The notes under the pieces: model-generated
The model's database searches: none
Seen by the model: only the letters and a program-made list of their open reading frames with translations
Told to the model about the DNA's origin: nothing
Assembly (NCBI GenBank): GCA_027531255.1
Contig: JAPZRU010000012.1
Coordinates: 1-64,000, forward strand
Direction of reading: 5' to 3'
Length of the DNA stretch: 64,000 nt
Source: Steroidobacteraceae bacterium
Lineage (GTDB): Bacteria; Pseudomonadota; Gammaproteobacteria; Steroidobacterales; Steroidobacteraceae
Shown here: in pieces, positions 18,201 through 33,659 of the stretch
How the letters are laid out: every line of letters begins with the position of its first letter
Position numbering within the stretch: position 1 is the first letter of the stretch
Translations under genes and position numbers: made by a program

Positions 18201-19775
18201 AACGCGATCAAGTTCACGACCCACGGGCAGGTCGAGGTGAACGCGCGCGTCGTCGGCGACGACGGCACGCGCGTGCGCGTGGCGATCGAAGTGGCCGACA
18301 CCGGGATCGGCATGGACGAGGCGACCGCCGCGCGCGTGTTCGAGCCGTTCACGCAGGCCGACGAGTCGACCACGCGCCGCTACGGCGGCAGCGGACTCGG
18401 CCTCGCGATCTGCCGCGAGATGGTCGCGCTGATGGGAGGCTCGATCGCCGTCCGCAGCCGGCCGGGAACGGGCTCGACGTTCACGGTGTCGCTCGCACTC
18501 GGCCGCGGCGCGCCGCTGCCGGCGGCGGCGGCGCCGGAACTCGCCCGCTGGCGGGTCCGGATCGCCTGCCGCCGGCCCGCGCTGCTCGCGGCGCTGGCGC
18601 GCGAGACCACTGCGTTCGGCCTCGCGGTCGAGTCCGACGACGACGCCGCGGCGGCGAGTCCCGGACCGCTGCCGGAACACTCGCTCGAGCTCGTGGACCT
18701 CGGCGACGAGGACCTCGTGCTGCCCGCGCCGGGCGACGCCGCGGGTCGCGTCTTCCTGTGCACGCCGGACGGTGCCGCGCATCAAGCGCTGGTACGGGCG
18801 GGACTCGGGTCGTGCGCGCTGCCCAAGCCGGTCCGCCGCGAGGCCCTGGGGACGGCGCTCGGGGCGGCCGCCGGGCTCGCGCCCGCGCCCGACGCGGCAC
18901 GCGTCGCGGAACGGCCCCAGCTCGGCGCGCGCGTACTGGTGGTCGAGGACACCGCGGTGAACCGCCTCGTGGCCGAAGGGATGCTGGCGGCGCTCGGCTG
19001 CGTGGTCACCTGCGTACCCACGGGACGGCAGGCGGTCGCCCGCGCGACCACCGAGACCTTCGACCTGGTGCTGATGGACGTGCAGATGCCGGAGATGGAC
19101 GGCCTCGCGGCGACACGGCTGATCCGCGGCGCCGAGGCCGCCGGCCGGCGCACCCCGATCGTGGCGCTCACCGCGAACACGCTCGGGGACCAGCGCGACG
19201 CCTGCCTCGAGGCCGGCATGGACGACGTGCTCGGCAAGCCGTTCACTTCGGCCGAGCTGGCCCAGGCGCTCGCGCGGTGGGCGCCCGACGCTGCGGCGGC
19301 GGCGATACCGGCGATACCGGCGGTACCGGCAGTACCGGCGGTACCGGCGGTACCGGCGGGAGCGCGGCCGCCGGCGGCGGCAGACCCGCCGGCCGGGGAC
19401 CACCGGACGACGCCCGATGTACCCCTGGACCCGCGCGCGCTCGAGTCGATCCGCGCATTCACGCGATCGGGGCAGCCGAACCTGCTGGAGCGCCTCGTTC
19501 CGGCGTTCCGGCGCGGCTCCGAGGCGAATCTCGACGCCATCCGCCACGGGGTGTCGACCGGCGACTTCGCCGCCGTTCGGGCCGCCGCGCACGCGCTGTG
19601 CTCCACCGCCGCGAACGTCGGTGCCGGGCGGCTCGCGGACGCGGCGCGGCAGCTCGAGGCCGCGGCCCGCGCGGGCGACGCCGCGAGCGCGACCCGCGCG
19701 GCCGAGACGGTCTTCAGGCTGCACGCCGAGGCCGTCGCCGCACTCGACGACATCCTGCAAGGACGAACCGCGTGA
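15237..19775 (+). CDS. hybrid sensor histidine kinase with two-component propeller, Y_Y_Y, REC and Hpt domains
   Basis: A 1512-residue one-piece phosphorelay sensor. A signal peptide (to about residue 24) is followed by some dozen Reg_prop repeats of the form LWIGT.GGL, forming a periplasmic propeller (about 28-690), and a Y_Y_Y domain (about 710-795). One membrane helix (about 803-820) leads to the HisKA domain with His872 in MSHEIRTPM, then a HATPase with NLLGNAIKF and GGSGLGLAI. A receiver follows, with phospho-acceptor Asp1281 in LMDVQMPEMDG, then a Pro-Ala linker made by a 9-base tandem repeat, and a C-terminal Hpt domain with His1452 in AAHALCSTAANVG. The architecture is that of periplasmic nutrient or glycan sensors of the Bacteroides type. 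ATG 15237 is preferred to GTG 15213. The downstream regulator overlaps the stop (GTGA) and is its likely partner. Confidence 0.93.
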   Translation: MPPPCLRRLSLAALLLVAAAQAAAAPPLMFQHLGSREGLPQNTVNATLQDSQGFLWIATEDGLVRFDGYEVHQYRAEPGVPDSLPGNYVWALAEDPGGDLWIATKDAGLARWHRRTDRFTHYRHEPGDPAGLPGDTVRRLLVDDRGRLWIGTTGAGLALLDPSTGRFRNWRHDPADARSLSSDVVTALWRDDDGNLWIGTADGLNRWLPADDAFERFVHDAADPRSLPSNRVAFVGGDAAGRLWVGTTDAGLGVLERGRPGFRNYRARPGVPGALPHDEIRAVLQDSAGRLWIGTARGLALHDPVSDRFEVYANDPRDPSSLRDGYVMSLHEDRRGLLWVGTRAGGVSRWEPRTWLFGHERAAWADGAYAMSFAEDSAGRLWVGTLGAGLARHDAASATWTPFERVRTRGATLADRRIMALLKDRRDNLWIGTMTGGLARLEPDGNVTAWDTVPAPGTAPPARGVMSLLEDSRGRIWVGTFGAGVAIHDPSSGAWRHAPHESGASAPSGGTRATALLEDPLGNVWIGTDGDGLALVRPDGTLLASFRRDRDDPQSIASNTVYSLALDAQGRVWAATEGGGLNLVIGSSGDPAAIRFRAYAKREGLTSSSIYGIRTDLEGALWLSGNAGLMRFYPETAEVRAFHREHGLQHEEFNFGSHFRTRDGRMVFGGPNGFNVFDPAALRERPPPPRVVLTGVEVMNRPAAVDAPYPMLDRLHLGHRDAVVSFEFAGLDFAAPEKIRYGYRLVGFDEDWVELRRRRTVSYTNLEAGDYAFEVRAAGPDGSWGPATLRLPVTVDPAPWRSGWAWVAYTAAVLLLLWSWHARQQRRVARATAAARSLELEVALRTRDLAERNEDLARASRAKTDFLARMSHEIRTPMSGVLGTAELLLQTALDARQRQLATTIRASGRALLDILNDILDLARVESGRMRLEQTPFDLAAVLADVVDLLAPQAHAKGLELVACAAPELRHHVVGDPLRVRQLVTNLLGNAIKFTTHGQVEVNARVVGDDGTRVRVAIEVADTGIGMDEATAARVFEPFTQADESTTRRYGGSGLGLAICREMVALMGGSIAVRSRPGTGSTFTVSLALGRGAPLPAAAAPELARWRVRIACRRPALLAALARETTAFGLAVESDDDAAAASPGPLPEHSLELVDLGDEDLVLPAPGDAAGRVFLCTPDGAAHQALVRAGLGSCALPKPVRREALGTALGAAAGLAPAPDAARVAERPQLGARVLVVEDTAVNRLVAEGMLAALGCVVTCVPTGRQAVARATTETFDLVLMDVQMPEMDGLAATRLIRGAEAAGRRTPIVALTANTLGDQRDACLEAGMDDVLGKPFTSAELAQALARWAPDAAAAAIPAIPAVPAVPAVPAVPAGARPPAAADPPAGDHRTTPDVPLDPRALESIRAFTRSGQPNLLERLVPAFRRGSEANLDAIRHGVSTGDFAAVRAAAHALCSTAANVGAGRLADAARQLEAAARAGDAASATRAAETVFRLHAEAVAALDDILQGRTA
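19302..19355 (+). repeat. 9-bp tandem repeat, six units, encoding an (I/V)PA linker
   Basis: Six units of consensus GCGGTACCG (variants GCGATACCG and GCAGTACCG) in the kinase gene, between the receiver and Hpt domains. They encode alternating Pro-Ala-Ile/Val tripeptides, giving an extended linker. The units are in frame, so gains or losses would alter linker length in steps of three residues. Confidence 0.9.
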
Positions 19776-21882
19776 CCGCACCTGCCAACGAACGCCCGAT
19801 CGCGCTCATCGCCGACGACGACGAGACGATGCGCCTGATGCTGTCGGAGGCGGCCGAGCACGCCGGCATGGCCGTGATCGCGGTCGCCGACGGCCAGTCG
19901 GCGCTGCAGGCCGCCCTGCACACTCCGCTCGCCCTCGCGCTGCTCGACGTCGAGATGCCGGGCCTCGACGGCTACGAGGTGTGCCGGCGCCTGCGCGCGC
20001 AGCCGCACGCGCGCTCGCTGCCGATCCTGATCATCACCGGCCGCGACGACCCGGAGTCGGTGGCGGCGGCCTACGAGGCCGGGGCGACGGACTTCATGTC
20101 CAAGCCGCTCAACTGGCCGCTGATCCCCCACCGTCTCCGGTACGCGCGCCGCAACGGCGACCTCGTGCGGGCGCTCGAGGAGCGGGAGTCGGAGAACGCG
20201 GCGCTGATCGGCTCGATGCCCGAGATGATCATGATCGTATGCCGGGACGGCAGACTTCGGCGCGCGTGGAACCACGCCGCGGCGGACGCGGCCGGCGGCG
20301 CGCCGGACCGCCTGGAGGCGCTGCTGCCCGCCGCGGTGGCCGCGCGCGCCGCGCGCAGCGCGCGCGAGACCGCGCTCGACGGCCGGCCGCGAACCGACGC
20401 CTACGCGACGCAGGACGAGGGCGACGCGGAGCGGAGCTTCGAGCTGCGATGCTACCGCTGCGCCAACGGCGAGGTGCTGGTCGTCCGCCAGGACGTCACC
20501 GAGCGCCGCCAGGCCGAGCGCCGCATCTTCGAACTCGCGTACACGGACGTGCTGACCGGTCTGCCGAACCGGCAGGGTTTCCTCGAGGCGCTCTCGGCGC
20601 GGCTCGCGGAGGCCGGCGACTCCGGGTCGCGCCACGCGGTCGTGTGCCTGCGGCTCGAGTCCTTCGACCGGATCGTGCGGGCCTTCGGGCACCCCCTGTC
20701 CGACGACGTCCTGCGCGAGGCCGCGGCGAAGTTCGAGGCTGTGGTCGCGAGGTGCGCCGCATCCGGCGTCGAGACCTCGCTCGCGCGCTACGAGGCGGGC
20801 GAGTTCTGGATCGCGCTGCACGGGGCGCGTGCGCACGAAATGGCGGTGAAGGTCGCGCGCGACGTCGCGGCGCGCTTCGCGGCGGCGGTACGCTGCCGGC
20901 GCCAAGACTTTTTCGTCCGCCCGATGCTCGGCGTGGCCCTGCACCCGGACCACGGCGCCGACGCCTCCACTCTCGTGCGCAACGCGAGCGTCGCGATGTT
21001 CCACCCGGCACCCGGCGCGCTCGGCGAGCCGGCGGTGTACACCGACTCCATCGGCGCACGGGCGCTCGAGTGGCTGTCGCTGGACGCCGAACTGCGTCGG
21101 GCGCTGGGCGACGGTTCGCTGGAGCTGCACTACCAGCCGAAGTTCCGCCTCCACGACCGGCGTATCGTCGGCGCGGAGGCGCTGCTGCGCTGGACGCATC
21201 CGCGCCTCGGTCCGATAGCGCCGGGTCGCTTCATTCCGATCGCGGAGGAGACCGGGCTGATACTGGAGCTGGGCGCGTGGGTCGTGCGCGCGGCGGTATC
21301 GCAGCTGCGGGCCTGGCGCGCCGCGGGACTGGCGATGCCGCTCGCGGTGAACGTGTCGGGCAAGGAATTCCTCCACGGCGACCCGGCCGCGCTGGTCGAG
21401 CGCGAGCTAGCGTCCGGGGACCTGCAGCCGGGGTCGCTCGAGATCGAGGTCACGGAGTCGGTGCTGCTCGGCGATCACGAGCCCATCGCGCGATCGCTGG
21501 CGCGGCTGAAGCGGCTGGGGTGCCGGATCGCCCTCGACGACTTCGGCACCGGCTACTCGTCGCTCGCTTACCTGCAGCGACTGCCGCTGGACAGCCTGAA
21601 GGTGGATCGCTCGTTCGTGGCGAACGTGCATCGCAGTCCCGGGGACGCCGCGATCTTCGAAGCGATCGCGAATCTCGCCGCGCGCTTCGGACTCGCGGTC
21701 GTCGCCGAGGGCGTCGAGGAGGAGGCGCAACTGCGCTGGCTGGAGCGCAGCGGCTGCGACGAGGCGCAGGGCTTCCTGCTCGGCCATCCGATGCGCGCGG
21801 CGGAGCTGGAACTTCTCGCCGGTTCCCTGCTCCCCGGGGTCGAGCCGGCGGGCGCCGGTCGCGCCGCGGCCCAACGCCCGGC

Positions 21883-25596
<3,714 letters not shown>

Positions 25597-25618
25597 GGCA
25601 GTCCCCTGTGCGGGCGGG

Positions 25619-26641
<1,023 letters not shown>

Positions 26642-26711
26642 TCAGGCAGGAAGCCGGCCGACATCCGCGCCGGCGGCGGCTCGGCGCGGTCGGTGCCGCC
26701 CCCGCCCGACC

Positions 26712-27626
26712 TCACTGCAACGCGGCCGAAGGCCCCGCGGCGGGCGTGGCCGCGAACAGCCCCGCCACGTCCACCGCATCGTAGCGGTACGCGCGGTTGC
26801 AGAACTCGCAGCGCACTTCGACCTCGCCGCGCTCCTCGACCACGCTCATGACCTCGCGCTCCCCCAGCGAGCGCAGGATGCCGGTGACTCGCTCGCGCGA
26901 GCACGTGCACTGGAAGAACACCGGGCCCGCGTCGAACATCCGGACGTCCTCCTCGTGGAACAGTCGCCGGAGCAGTTCGCTGCCCGGCAGCTTCACCAGT
27001 TCGTCGGGCGTCAGCGTCTGGGCGAGGTGGAGCACGCGGTTCCAGTTCTCGTCGCCCTCGGCCGCCTGCATCTCGTCCTCCTCCGAGGACGCGCTGGCGC
27101 CGGTCGGCAGGCGCTGGAGCAGCAGGCCGGCCGCGCGTTCGGGAGTCGCGGCGAGCCAGAGGCGCGTCGGCAGTTGCTCCGAGCGTTCGAAATAGTGCTG
27201 CAGGCATGCCGCGAGGCCGTCGCCGACGAGCGGCACGATGCCCTGGTAGCGGTTCGTGCGGTCCTCGCTCTCGATCGTGACGGTGACGTGGCCCTCGGTG
27301 CCGGCCAGCGACTGCAGCCTCCGCTCCGGCGGCAACTCGCCCTGGAAGCGCGCGACGGCACGGATCGCCATGCGGTGCGTGGCCTGCGACACCAGCAGGT
27401 GCATCGGCCCCGGACCCTGCATCTGCAGCGTCAGCAGGCCCTCGAACTTGAGCGTGGAGGCCAGCAGCACCGTGGCCGCCGCGGCCTCGCCGAGGGTGTC
27501 GCGGATCACCGGCGGGTAGTCGTGGTGCTCGACCAGCGCCCGCCACGACGCGTCCAGGTGCACGACGTAGCCGCGCACCGGGAAGCGCTCGAAGAGGAAC
27601 CGCCGGACCGTGTCGCCGTCGCGCAT
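26712..27626 (-). CDS. hslO: redox-regulated molecular chaperone Hsp33
   Basis: Cytoplasmic holdase activated by oxidation when its zinc cysteines form disulfides. The 304-residue product has the redox switch near its C-terminus: a CTC pair (FQCTCSRERV) and, 30-odd residues later, CEFC (VRCEFCNRAY). The N-terminal body includes YVVHLDASW and LLASTLKFEG. ATG 27626 overlaps the gatB stop in a TGATG arrangement, so hslO is the distal gene of the gatCAB operon here. A Glu-rich insert near residue 190 (SEEDEMQAAEGDE) is slightly unusual. Confidence 0.95.
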   Translation of the reverse strand: MRDGDTVRRFLFERFPVRGYVVHLDASWRALVEHHDYPPVIRDTLGEAAAATVLLASTLKFEGLLTLQMQGPGPMHLLVSQATHRMAIRAVARFQGELPPERRLQSLAGTEGHVTVTIESEDRTNRYQGIVPLVGDGLAACLQHYFERSEQLPTRLWLAATPERAAGLLLQRLPTGASASSEEDEMQAAEGDENWNRVLHLAQTLTPDELVKLPGSELLRRLFHEEDVRMFDAGPVFFQCTCSRERVTGILRSLGEREVMSVVEERGEVEVRCEFCNRAYRYDAVDVAGLFAATPAAGPSAALQ

Positions 27627-29119
27627 CAGCCGCCGAGCTTCTTCTTGAGCAGCTCGTTGAGCTGCGCCGGGTTGGCCTTGCCGCCGGTCGCCTTCATCGT
27701 CTGCCCGACGAAGAAGCCGAACAGCTTGTCCTTGCCGGAGCGGTACTCGGCGAGCTGCTTCGGGTTCGCGGCCATGACCTCGTCGATCGCCCTCTCGATG
27801 GCGGAGGTGTCGGTGATCTGCCGCAGGCCCTTCGCCTCGATCACGGCGTCGGCGTCGCGACCTTCCGTCCACATCGCCTCGAACACGTCCTTCGCCAGCT
27901 TGCCGGAGACGGTCTGGTCGAGGATGCGCTTCACGAGACCGGCGAGGCGCGGCGCGTCGACCTTCGACTGGCCGATCTCGAGGTTCTCCTTGTTCAGGAA
28001 GCCGCTCAGGTCGCCCATCGTCCAGTTCGCACAGAGCTTGGGCTCGCCGCCCACCTCGCGCACGACCGCCTCGTAGTAGTCCGCCAGCTCGCGGCTCGCG
28101 GTCAGCACGCCGGCGTCGTAGGCGGAGAGACCGTACTGCTGCTGGAACCGCGCGGCCTTCTCGTCGGGCAGTTCGGGGAGCGTGCGGCGCACCTCGTCGA
28201 GGAACGCGGCGTCGAGCTCGACCGGCAGCAGGTCCGGATCCGGGAAGTAGCGGTAGTCGTTCGCCTCTTCCTTCGAGCGCATCGAGCGCGTCTCGTCCTT
28301 GTTCGCGTCGTAGAGGCGCGTCTCCTGCACGACCTGGCCCCCGCCCTCCAGCAGGTCGATCTGGCGCATCACCTCGTAGTTGATCGCCTTCTCGACGAAC
28401 CGGAACGAGTTGACGTTCTTGATCTCGCAGCGGGTGCCGAACTTGGGCTGGCCCACGCGGCGCACGGACACGTTCGCGTCGCAGCGGAACGAGCCCTCCT
28501 GCATGTTGCCGTCGCAGATCTCGAGGTAGCGCACCAGCGTGTGGATCTTCTTCAGGTACGCGACTGCTTCCTTCGCGGAACGCAGGTCGGGCTCCGAGAC
28601 GATCTCGAGCAGCGGCGTGCCGGCGCGGTTCAGGTCGATGCCCGAGGCGGCGCCGAGGCCCTCGTGGAGCGACTTGCCGGCGTCCTCCTCGAGGTGCGCG
28701 CGGGTGATGCCGACGGTCTTCCACGCGCCGTCGTCGAGCAGCACCTCGACCGTGCCGTCCTCGACGATCGGCCGCTCGTACTGGCTGATCTGGTAGCCCT
28801 TCGGCAGGTCCGGGTAGAAGTAGTTCTTGCGCGCGAACACGCTGCGCCGCGACACCTTCGCGCCGACGCCGAGGCCGAACTTCACGGCCATGCGCACCGC
28901 CTCGCGGTTCAGCACGGGCAGCACGCCCGGGTAGCCGAGGTCGACGAGGTTGGCCTGGGCGTTCGGCTCCGCGCCGAACGCGGTGGCGGACGCGGAGAAG
29001 ATCTTCGACTTCGTGGCGAGCTGCGCGTGGATCTCGAGGCCGATCACGACCTCCCACTCGCCGGTCGCGCCCTGCACGTAGTTGGAGCCGGTGTTCACGT
29101 TCGTGGCCGTCGTGGTCAT
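27626..29119 (-). CDS. gatB: Asp-tRNA(Asn)/Glu-tRNA(Gln) amidotransferase subunit B
   Basis: The tRNA-binding kinase subunit of GatCAB, which activates the misacylated side chain for transamidation. The 497-residue product has the signature [12 protein letters not shown] near the N-terminus, [12 protein letters not shown], the zinc/Mg region [11 protein letters not shown] and a C-terminal YqeY-like tail ending LLKKKLGG. It starts 10 bases after gatA. A discriminating glutaminyl-tRNA synthetase was not seen in this window, so whether the complex serves Asn, Gln or both is open. Confidence 0.97.
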   Translation of the reverse strand: MTTTATNVNTGSNYVQGATGEWEVVIGLEIHAQLATKSKIFSASATAFGAEPNAQANLVDLGYPGVLPVLNREAVRMAVKFGLGVGAKVSRRSVFARKNYFYPDLPKGYQISQYERPIVEDGTVEVLLDDGAWKTVGITRAHLEEDAGKSLHEGLGAASGIDLNRAGTPLLEIVSEPDLRSAKEAVAYLKKIHTLVRYLEICDGNMQEGSFRCDANVSVRRVGQPKFGTRCEIKNVNSFRFVEKAINYEVMRQIDLLEGGGQVVQETRLYDANKDETRSMRSKEEANDYRYFPDPDLLPVELDAAFLDEVRRTLPELPDEKAARFQQQYGLSAYDAGVLTASRELADYYEAVVREVGGEPKLCANWTMGDLSGFLNKENLEIGQSKVDAPRLAGLVKRILDQTVSGKLAKDVFEAMWTEGRDADAVIEAKGLRQITDTSAIERAIDEVMAANPKQLAEYRSGKDKLFGFFVGQTMKATGGKANPAQLNELLKKKLGG

Positions 29120-29129
29120 GGCGCGCTCC

Positions 29130-30590
29130 TCAGGCGTACGCCGCGGGCGTGCGGCGGTGCCAGTCGGTCTCGCGCTGGAAGGCGTGGGCCGCGGACAGGA
29201 TGCGGCTCTCGCCGAAGTGCGGGCCGATCAGCTGCAGGCCGACCGGCAGGTGCCCGATGAAGCCGCACGGGATCGACATCGCCGGCAGGCCCGCGAGGTT
29301 CGCGCCGATCGTGTAGATGTCGTTCAGGTACATCGTGATCGGGTCGTCGACCTTGCTGCCGAGGTCGAAGGCCGGCGTCGGCGAGGTCGGGCAGACCAGC
29401 AGGTCCGCAGCCGCGAACGCGCGCCTGAAGTCGTTGGCGATGAGCGTGCGCACCTTCTGCGCCTTCAGGTAGTAGGCGTCGTAGTAGCCGGCCGAGAGCA
29501 CGTAGGTGCCCGTCATGATGCGGCGCTTGACCTCGGCGCCGAAGCCCTCGCCGCGCGAGCGCTTGTAGAGATCCAGGAGGTCCTTCGGGTTCTCGCAGCG
29601 GTAGCCGAAGCGCACGCCGTCGAAGCGCGACAGGTTCGACGAGCACTCGGCCGGCGCGACGACGTAGTAGGTTGGCACCGACAGCGGCAGGCTCGGGCAG
29701 CTGACCTCGACGATCTCGGCGCCGAGCCGGCGGTACCGGTCGATCGAGGCCTGCACGAGCGCGGCGGTGGCGGCGTCGAGGCCCTCGCCGAAGAACTCCT
29801 TCACGAGGCCGATCCTGAGCCCCTTCACCGGGGTGCCGAGTTCGCCGACGTAGTCCGGCACCGGCGAATCCACGCTGGTCGAGTCGCGCGGGTCGAAGCC
29901 CGCCATCGCGTGCAGCAGGTACGCGCAGTCCTCGGCGGAGGCGGCGAAGATGCCGCCCTGGTCGAGCGAGCTCGCGAACGCGATCATCCCGTAGCGCGAC
30001 ACGCGCCCGTAGGTGGGCTTGATGCCGGAGATGCCGACCAGCGCCGCGGGCTGGCGGATCGAGCCGCCGGTGTCGGTGCCGGTCGCGGCGGGCGCGAGCC
30101 GGGCGGCGACCGCCGCGGCCGAGCCGCCGGACGAGCCGCCCGGCACCTTCGCGAGGTCCCAGGGGTTGCGCACCGGCCCGTAGTAGCTGGTCTCGTTCGA
30201 CGAGCCCATCGCGAACTCGTCCATGTTCGTCTTGCCGAGCAGCACGGTGCCCGCCCGAGCGAGCTTCTCGACCACCGTCGCGTCGTACGGCGCGACGAAG
30301 TTATCGAGCATCCTGGAGCCGCAGGACGTCCGGATGCCGTCGGTGCAGAAGATGTCCTTGTGCGCGATCGGCACGCCCGCGAGCCGGGGCGCCCCGCCCT
30401 TCGCGCGCGCTTCGTCCGCGCGACGGGCGTCCGCGAGCGCACGCTCGCGCGTGATCGTCACGAACGCGTTCAGCCGCGGGTTCGCGGACTCGATGCGCTT
30501 CAGGAAGTGCTCCGCCAGCTCGACGGCGGAGAATCGCCTCGCGGCCAGGCCCTCGGCCAGTGCCGCGATGGAATGGGTGTGCAGGCTCAC
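29130..30590 (-). CDS. gatA: Asp-tRNA(Asn)/Glu-tRNA(Gln) amidotransferase subunit A
   Basis: Amidase-signature glutaminase subunit that supplies ammonia to GatB. The 486-residue product carries the full Lys-cisSer-Ser triad region: Lys in [12 protein letters not shown], the [11 protein letters not shown] glycine/serine loop, and the nucleophile loop [14 protein letters not shown]. Length and order gatC-gatA-gatB are typical. It starts 10 bases after gatC. Confidence 0.98.
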   Translation of the reverse strand: MSLHTHSIAALAEGLAARRFSAVELAEHFLKRIESANPRLNAFVTITRERALADARRADEARAKGGAPRLAGVPIAHKDIFCTDGIRTSCGSRMLDNFVAPYDATVVEKLARAGTVLLGKTNMDEFAMGSSNETSYYGPVRNPWDLAKVPGGSSGGSAAAVAARLAPAATGTDTGGSIRQPAALVGISGIKPTYGRVSRYGMIAFASSLDQGGIFAASAEDCAYLLHAMAGFDPRDSTSVDSPVPDYVGELGTPVKGLRIGLVKEFFGEGLDAATAALVQASIDRYRRLGAEIVEVSCPSLPLSVPTYYVVAPAECSSNLSRFDGVRFGYRCENPKDLLDLYKRSRGEGFGAEVKRRIMTGTYVLSAGYYDAYYLKAQKVRTLIANDFRRAFAAADLLVCPTSPTPAFDLGSKVDDPITMYLNDIYTIGANLAGLPAMSIPCGFIGHLPVGLQLIGPHFGESRILSAAHAFQRETDWHRRTPAAYA

Positions 30591-30600
30591 TCTCGGTCCT

Positions 30601-30891
30601 TCACTCGATGACGCGGGGGACGACGTACAGCGCGGCCTTCACCTGCGGCGCGTTCGCCTGGTACTTCTCGTGGCGGTCCGACTCCGCGACCTCGTCCGGG
30701 CGCAGCCGCTGCACCTCGCCCTCGAGCGGATGCGCCATCGGCTCGACCGCGGCGGTGTCGGCCGCCGACAGCTGTTCGACGAACGACAGGATCTTCGACA
30801 GGCTGTCGACGTAGACCGGCAGTTCCTGCTCGGTGACCTGGAGGCGCGCGAGGTGCGCGATGCCCTCGACGTCGCGACGGGTGAGGCTCAT
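30601..30891 (-). CDS. gatC: Asp-tRNA(Asn)/Glu-tRNA(Gln) amidotransferase subunit C
   Basis: Small linker subunit that wraps around GatA and stabilises the GatAB interface. The 96-residue product has the usual features: N-terminal helix [27 protein letters not shown] in the middle, and the conserved C-terminal strand [17 protein letters not shown]. It is the first gene of the gatCAB-hslO unit and is divergent from mreB. Confidence 0.95.
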   Translation of the reverse strand: MSLTRRDVEGIAHLARLQVTEQELPVYVDSLSKILSFVEQLSAADTAAVEPMAHPLEGEVQRLRPDEVAESDRHEKYQANAPQVKAALYVVPRVIE

Positions 30892-31044
30892 GGGTGGGGA
30901 ACTCGGGGTGGACGGACGGGTAGGCTCCGGGCCGCCGGCCGGGCGGCGACGCGCGCCGGGGATTCCCGCGCGGCTGCCGAACCCGTGCCCGCCGACCGCA
31001 CCGGGACCCCGGCGGAGGCCCCCGGGGCCGGTTCGGCGCAGCCC

Positions 31045-32202
<1,158 letters not shown>

Positions 32203-32241
32203 TCCGCCACGCGGGCGCCGCGCTGACCGGGGGGCGATGGC

Positions 32242-33180
32242 TTGGCCGTCCTTAGGGAACCGGGCTCCCGCTACGCCGCGCCCCGGGCGCATACGCTCGG
32301 GCTCAGGGCCATCGTCCTCGGGCTCGTCGCGATCGGCCTGATGGTCGTCGATCACCGCGAGCAGCACCTGCGCGTGTTGCGCGAGGGCCTCGCGGCGGCG
32401 GCCTACCCGTTCCAGGTGCTCGTCCACTCCCCCGTCGCCGGCTGGGAGTGGCTGACCTCGAACTTCGCGACCCGCGACGCGCTGCTCGAGCAGAACGCGC
32501 GGCTCAAGGCCGAACAGCAGCGCAGCGACCTCCGGCTGCTGCGTTTGGAGGCGATCGAACAGGAGAACCTGCGGCTGCGCCGGATGCTGAACGCGGTGCC
32601 GCCGGCGGCCGATCGGGTGATGCTCGCCCGCGTGCTGCGCGTCGACCTCGACCCGTTCCGGCAGCGCGTGATCGTCGACCAGGGCACGCGCGCGGGCGTC
32701 TCGAAGGCGCAGCCCGTGATTGACGCGACCGGCGTGTTCGGGCAGGTCACGAACGTCGGGCCTTACTCGGCCGAGGTGATCCTGCTGTCCGACACCGCGC
32801 ACGCGATTCCAGTGCAGGTGAGCCGCAACGGGCTGCGCACGATCGCAGTCGGCACCGGCGACCCGCTGCGGCTGTCCCTGCCCTACCTGCCCCGCAATGC
32901 GGACGTGAAGCCGGGCGACGAGCTGCTGAGTTCCGGGCTCGGCGGCATCTTCCCCGCGGGCTACCCGGTGGCGCGCGTGACCAAGGTGGAGCGCGACCCG
33001 AGCCGGCCGCTCGCGATCGTCGACGCGGCGCCGGCCGCCGCGCTCGATCGCGCCAACGAGGTCCTGCTGGTGTGGTACTCGCCGCCGGCCGCGCTGGGCG
33101 CACCGAAGGCTGCCGCCGCGCCGTCCGGCACGACGCCCGCCCAGGCGACCGCCGCGATCCCGCCCGGAGCCTCCCCATGA
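32242..33180 (+). CDS. mreC: rod shape-determining protein MreC
   Basis: Bitopic periplasmic scaffold that activates the PBP2-RodA synthase. The 312-residue product has a short cytoplasmic start, one membrane helix (about residues 22-38), a coiled coil (about 70-110, LLEQNARLKAEQQRSDLRLL) and the beta-rich MreC core with RVIVDQGTRAGV and VILLSDTAHAIPVQVSRNG. It ends in a Pro/Ala-rich tail. The start is TTG at 32242, with a run of Gs as a possible ribosome-binding site; the start is only moderately sure. The mreD ATG overlaps its stop. Confidence 0.94.
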   Translation: MAVLREPGSRYAAPRAHTLGLRAIVLGLVAIGLMVVDHREQHLRVLREGLAAAAYPFQVLVHSPVAGWEWLTSNFATRDALLEQNARLKAEQQRSDLRLLRLEAIEQENLRLRRMLNAVPPAADRVMLARVLRVDLDPFRQRVIVDQGTRAGVSKAQPVIDATGVFGQVTNVGPYSAEVILLSDTAHAIPVQVSRNGLRTIAVGTGDPLRLSLPYLPRNADVKPGDELLSSGLGGIFPAGYPVARVTKVERDPSRPLAIVDAAPAAALDRANEVLLVWYSPPAALGAPKAAAAPSGTTPAQATAAIPPGASP

Positions 33181-33656
33181 ATGCCGAACGCACCGCGCCG
33201 CGCCCGCTGCTGTACGCGTCGTCGCTCGTCGCGCTGCTGCTGTCCGTGCTGCCGCTGCCGCAGTGGCTCGCGTGGATCCGCCCCGACTTCCTGCTGCTCG
33301 TCGTCGTCTGGTTCGCCCTGATGGCGCCGCGCGCGGGCGGCCTGCTGTTCGCGTTCCTCGCCGGCCTCGCGCTCGACGCGTTCCGCGGCGTCGTGCTGGG
33401 CCAGCACGCGCTCGCGTTCGTGGTGGTCGCCTACCTCGTGCACCGCTTCCACCTGCGGATGCGCATGTTCACGCTGTTCCAGCAGTCGCTGTTCGTGCTC
33501 GCGCTGCTGTGGCTCTACCAGTTCCTGCTGTTCTGGATCGACGGCGTCACGGGCCACCCGGTGACCGACTGGATGCGCTGGCTGCCGGTGCTGACCGGCG
33601 CGATGCTCTGGCCGGTGCTGGCCGGCTTCATGGGCCGCTTCCTGTCGCGCGCGTAG
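33177..33656 (+). CDS. mreD: rod shape-determining protein MreD
   Basis: Small polytopic inner-membrane partner of MreC. The 159-residue product is almost entirely hydrophobic, with five likely membrane helices. It contains family segments WIRPDFLLLVVVWFAL and GLALDAFRGVVLGQHAL. The ATG at 33177 overlaps the mreC stop (ATGA) and is preceded by GGAG. Confidence 0.94.
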   Translation: MNAERTAPRPLLYASSLVALLLSVLPLPQWLAWIRPDFLLLVVVWFALMAPRAGGLLFAFLAGLALDAFRGVVLGQHALAFVVVAYLVHRFHLRMRMFTLFQQSLFVLALLWLYQFLLFWIDGVTGHPVTDWMRWLPVLTGAMLWPVLAGFMGRFLSRA

Positions 33657-33659
33657 GCG

